From assembly GCA_025454255.1 (NCBI GenBank), contig JALOOU010000012.1:1-54849 (forward strand): a stretch of 54,849 bases of DNA. Direction: 5' to 3'. Made by a program: the position numbers and the translations under genes. The notes below the pieces were generated by a model, which ran no database searches, was not told where the DNA came from, and saw only the letters and a program-made list of their open reading frames with translations. This document shows, piece after piece, positions 52,226 to 54,849 of the stretch (positions are counted from its first letter, which is position 1; every line of letters starts with the position of its first letter). The DNA is from Desulfobacterales bacterium (GTDB lineage Bacteria; Desulfobacterota; Desulfobacteria; Desulfobacterales; SpSt-501).

Positions 52226-52972
52226 ATGCGGCTGTGGCAGGGGATTCTCGCGTCGGTGGCGGTCCACGCGGCGCTCTTTCATATTCCCATCCGCATGAGT
52301 GCGCCCCACGAGCCGGTGTGCGTGGAGGTGCAGTTCGTCCTCGAGGCCGCCCCGGCGGCCCCGCGCCTCACGGACCCGGTGACTATCGCGTCGGTGACGC
52401 CCCCCGTGCTGCCGCAGATCACCGTCCCACGACCACCGGTGGTGGACCCGGAGGTGCAGAAGAGGGAGGTGATCCGGCCGAAGCCCGAGCGCAAGACCTC
52501 CCCGCCGCCCCAGGCAGAGCCGCCGCCCCGGCCGGAGGCGCCGCCCGCCGATGTGGCGATGCCGCTGCCGGCAGCGGCCGAGTCGGTGGCTGCCGCGGCT
52601 TCGCCGGAGCCGGCCGAGGCCCCGCCGCCGGCTGCGGTGGCGCGGCTGCCGGAACCCGCGCCGGGCATCAGCGCCGCGGTTTTCGGCGGCAGCGGGGCCC
52701 CGGGGTTCCTCAAGCGGGTGCTGCCGCGCTACCCGCGGCTGGCCCGGGAGATGGGGCGGGAGGGCACCGTAACGCTGCGCCTCGCCATCGACGAGCGCGG
52801 GGTGCTGCAGGAGGTGGAACTCATTGAAGGGGCCGGGTACGGCTTCGATGAAGAGGCGCTGCGCGCGATCAGGGCCTCCACTTTCCGGCCGGCGGTGCGC
52901 AATGGGCAGCCGGTCGCCAGCCGGGCGCTTCTGCCCGTACGGTTTGTTTTGAGAGGTTGGACGGATGATTGA
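52226..52972 (+). CDS. tonB: TonB energy transducer
   Basis: 248-residue protein that links the ExbB-ExbD motor to outer-membrane receptors. It has one N-terminal membrane helix (about 3-20) and a proline-rich periplasmic stretch (about 55-150, with PPP, RPE and APPP runs). The C-terminal TonB domain has LPRYPRLAREMGREGTVTLRL, ALRAIRASTFRPA and a final LLPVRFVL. ATG 52226 follows a GGGGTGA sequence. It overlaps exbB by 8 bases. Together with the receptor at 43645 it completes an outer-membrane uptake route. Confidence 0.9.
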   Translation: MRLWQGILASVAVHAALFHIPIRMSAPHEPVCVEVQFVLEAAPAAPRLTDPVTIASVTPPVLPQITVPRPPVVDPEVQKREVIRPKPERKTSPPPQAEPPPRPEAPPADVAMPLPAAAESVAAAASPEPAEAPPPAAVARLPEPAPGISAAVFGGSGAPGFLKRVLPRYPRLAREMGREGTVTLRLAIDERGVLQEVELIEGAGYGFDEEALRAIRASTFRPAVRNGQPVASRALLPVRFVLRGWTDD

Positions 52973-53513
52973 TTTTTTTGTCAAAGGCGGGCCGCTCATG
53001 TGGCCCATCCTGACATGCTCGGTGCTCGCGCTCGCCCTCATCGTGGTCAAAGCGCTCCAATTCTACGTCATCCGCAAAAAGCTCGCGCAGGGGTTAGAAT
53101 CGGTGCTGGCGCGACCACCGGCGGATATGGCCGAGCTGATCGAGGGGGTCGCGAGCGGCAAGGACCGGGAGCAACTCGCACTGATCGGCACCCGCCAGGT
53201 GCGGGAGCTCGAAAAGGGGCTGGGGGCGCTGGGATTGATCGCAAGCATCGCCCCGCTGTTGGGTCTGACCGGCACGGTGACCGGCATGATCCAGGCCTTC
53301 ATGGCCATCGCATCCCACACCGGCAGCCGGGTCGAACCCTCGATGGTGGCGGGCGGGATCTACGAGGCCCTCATCACCACGGCGGCCGGGCTCTTCGTGG
53401 CGGTGCCCACCCATGTGGCCCTCCATTTTCTCGAAGGCCGGCTGGACGGGATCGCCCTGCGGATGAAGGCGCTGACGCTCGGACTGCGGGAGAGAAGGAA
53501 CCATGGAGTTTGA
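52965..53513 (+). CDS. exbB: ExbB proton-channel protein (MotA/TolQ/ExbB family)
   Basis: 182-residue inner-membrane protein with three helices: about 10-35, then a long pair within residues 85-165. The conserved core is LGLIASIAPLLGLTGTVTGMIQAF and GGIYEALITTAAGLFVAVP. It forms the pentameric channel around ExbD and transmits proton-motive force to TonB. Its length is shorter than E. coli ExbB, as in many TonB2-like systems. It overlaps both tonB and exbD. Confidence 0.9.
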   Translation: MIDFFVKGGPLMWPILTCSVLALALIVVKALQFYVIRKKLAQGLESVLARPPADMAELIEGVASGKDREQLALIGTRQVRELEKGLGALGLIASIAPLLGLTGTVTGMIQAFMAIASHTGSRVEPSMVAGGIYEALITTAAGLFVAVPTHVALHFLEGRLDGIALRMKALTLGLRERRNHGV

Positions 53514-53901
53514 ACGCCGCCGCCGGCGCAGCGGCCGGATCGACATCGCCCCGCTGGTGGATATCGTCTTCAACCTGCTGCTCTTCTTCGTGATCACCTA
53601 CAATATCACCGCCGATGCCGCCATCCGCGTGCAGCTGCCCGAATCGACCACGGCCGAGGCCCGCGCCGATGAGCTGATCGTGATCAGCCTGACCCGCGCG
53701 GGGGAGATCTTCATCGGCGAGCAGCCCGTCACGCTCGAGGATCTGCCGGCAGCGCTCCAGGCGGCGATGAGCTTGCAATCCGAGCCCTCCGTCAGGATCC
53801 GCGCCGACCAGGAGGCTGCGGTCGGCCTGCTGATAAAAGTGGTGGACGGGGTACGCATGGCCGGCTGCCCCGCCTTCAGCGTGGTCACCGAAACGCCCTG
53901 A
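53503..53901 (+). CDS. exbD: ExbD biopolymer transport protein
   Basis: 132-residue protein with a single membrane helix (about 14-35). The conserved membrane aspartate is in IAPLVDIVFNLLLFFVI. The periplasmic domain follows, with QLPESTTAEA and RADQEAAVGLLIKVVDGVRMAG typical of ExbD/TolR. It couples proton flow to TonB movement. It overlaps exbB by 11 bases and is the last gene of the set; the 95 bases after it hold no recognised gene. Confidence 0.9.
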   Translation: MEFERRRRRSGRIDIAPLVDIVFNLLLFFVITYNITADAAIRVQLPESTTAEARADELIVISLTRAGEIFIGEQPVTLEDLPAALQAAMSLQSEPSVRIRADQEAAVGLLIKVVDGVRMAGCPAFSVVTETP

Positions 53902-53996
53902 TCCTTGGAATAATCTGACGGGAGCGACTTCCGGCCACGAAACATCTCGGCAAGATGCCGCTCCCGCAGAAAAGAAGACATCCTCGTTGGAAGGCA

Positions 53997-54849
53997 TCAA
54001 CCCGGCCAGAGGGCACCAGCGGACAGTAACGCTGCAAATTCATGGAATGGCAAGACCTCGATGCCGTCCGGTGTCTTCAGGACCGGGCCGCGGGGGTAGA
54101 CGATCAGCCGGCGCGCGAGCCCTTTCAGCTCCGATGCGGCGCGCAGCCCCCGGCACCAGCTCTCCGCAAACCGGCCGCCCGCTTTGACTTCAACGGCAAT
54201 GAAGCGGCCTTCTTGTTCCAGGAGAAAGTCGACCTCCGTCGCCGCCCTTCCACTGGGAGACCAATAGTAGGTCTCGTCGCAAATTTTGCGGTAATCGCGG
54301 TAGGCCCGGATCACCTGGGCCACCAGCCCCTCGAAAAGAGCCCCGCGCTCCTCGGGCACCACCGGCCCGAAGGATCGTTTCATGGCGCGCACCAGGCCCG
54401 GGTCGCGCCAGTACCATTTCGGATGCTTGCGCTCGCGCACGCGCAGCCTTGCCTCGTAGGCCGGAAGCCGGAAACAGAGCAGGGTCTCCTCGAGAATCTC
54501 CAAATAGCCGAAGACCGTGGTCCGAGCCACCCCCGCATCGCGGGCGATGGAGCTGACGTTGATTATCTGCCCGTGGAAAAGGGCCGCGATCGGCAGGAAG
54601 CGGGCAAAGCCCGGCAGATTTCTCACCAGGGCCTCGGCCTGGATCTCTTCCTTCAAGTAAAATTGGGCGTAGGCGGAAAGCGTCTCGGCCCGAGCTTCTG
54701 AATCCCACACCACCGGCAGCAGGCCGTTTTGCAGCGCCTGGTCGAGATCGAAGCTCTCTCCGATCTCCTCCGGAAGAAAAGGGTGCATGGCGCGATGTAG
54801 GGCTCGTCCAGCCAGGAGGTTGACGCCGGCGCGCCGAAGTTTTCGGGCG
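53997..54849 (-). CDS. AAA-family ATPase with DUF4143 C-terminal domain, partial
   Basis: C-terminal part of a predicted ATPase. Upstream of the first in-window ATG the frame stays open to the edge and reads VNLLAGRALHRAMHPFLP, the normal sensor region of this family, so the gene continues to the right and its Walker motifs lie outside. The DUF4143 domain shows VSSIARDAGVARTTVFGYLEIL, WYWRDPGLVRAM, a nuclease-like FLLEQEGRFIAVEVKAG, and LIVYPRGP. Such proteins are common in accessory DNA and have unclear roles. It converges on exbD. Confidence 0.85.
   Translation of the reverse strand, partial: ARKLRRAGVNLLAGRALHRAMHPFLPEEIGESFDLDQALQNGLLPVVWDSEARAETLSAYAQFYLKEEIQAEALVRNLPGFARFLPIAALFHGQIINVSSIARDAGVARTTVFGYLEILEETLLCFRLPAYEARLRVRERKHPKWYWRDPGLVRAMKRSFGPVVPEERGALFEGLVAQVIRAYRDYRKICDETYYWSPSGRAATEVDFLLEQEGRFIAVEVKAGGRFAESWCRGLRAASELKGLARRLIVYPRGPVLKTPDGIEVLPFHEFAALLSAGALWPG

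Noticed and set aside
1..54849. CRISPR arrays, tRNA or rRNA genes, insertion sequences
   Set aside because: No regularly spaced direct repeats, cloverleaf sequences, rRNA motifs or transposase motifs were noticed on either strand by eye; a covariance-model search would be needed to exclude tRNA fully.

Overview
The window is about 62% GC, densely coded, and most likely chromosomal DNA of a strictly anaerobic Desulfobacterota (deltaproteobacterial) organism of sulfate-reducer or syntroph type. The pointers are a six-gene Rnf complex, a class III multihaem cytochrome, several TRAP importers including a TAXI type, a DUF3786 iron-sulfur protein, a UGA-encoded selenoprotein peroxiredoxin, and an intergenic palindrome of the kind common in such genomes. 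No rRNA, tRNA, CRISPR array or intact insertion sequence was seen. All family calls come from reading motifs by eye, without database searches.

Layout. 1-5945: peptide ABC importer genes. The permease (cut by the window edge) and a broken substrate-binding gene are on the minus strand; two ATPases and an M20 peptidase are on the plus strand. 6042-9144: a tetrahaem cytochrome, a YigI-type thioesterase, tryptophanase and a DsrE-like protein. 8785-14748 (minus): rnfC-D-G-E-A-B followed by rseC and the DsrE-like gene. 15066-18632 (minus): TAXI-TRAP receptor, DUF1850 protein and fused permease, divergent from a class V aminotransferase. 20089-30901: mostly single genes (SYLF protein, YpeA acetyltransferase, AraC-methyltransferase fusion, HAD hydrolase, selenocysteine peroxiredoxin, GATE membrane protein, cNMP/PilZ-like protein, M23-like protein, lytic transglycosylase, histidine phosphatase and a tiny histone H1-like protein). 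There are also two decayed gene pieces, at 20089-20373 and 31222-31396.

31397-43337: a full histidine-degradation region. hutU and a TakP-type TRAP importer run leftward; hutH, hutC, ftcD, hutI, fchA and a PflX-like radical SAM gene run rightward with overlapping ends. The control region between the arms is AT-rich and holds two TGTATATACA-like palindromes, as expected for HutC operators. Histidine would be degraded to glutamate with the one-carbon unit passed to tetrahydrofolate, and Rnf could couple ferredoxin and NAD in the same cell.

43645-53901: a probable metal-uptake island. It holds a TonB-dependent receptor, two methyltransferases, a ZnuABC-type importer, a third methyltransferase, two proteins of unknown role, and tonB-exbB-exbD, which together would span both membranes. 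The window ends in an AAA/DUF4143 ATPase gene cut by the right edge.

The strongest unusual signals are the UGA codon at the peroxidatic position of the peroxiredoxin with a SECIS-like hairpin, a serine in place of the flavin-bearing threonine in RnfD, the methyltransferase-rich metal island, and the structured intergenic elements at 3458-3601 and 6571-6688.
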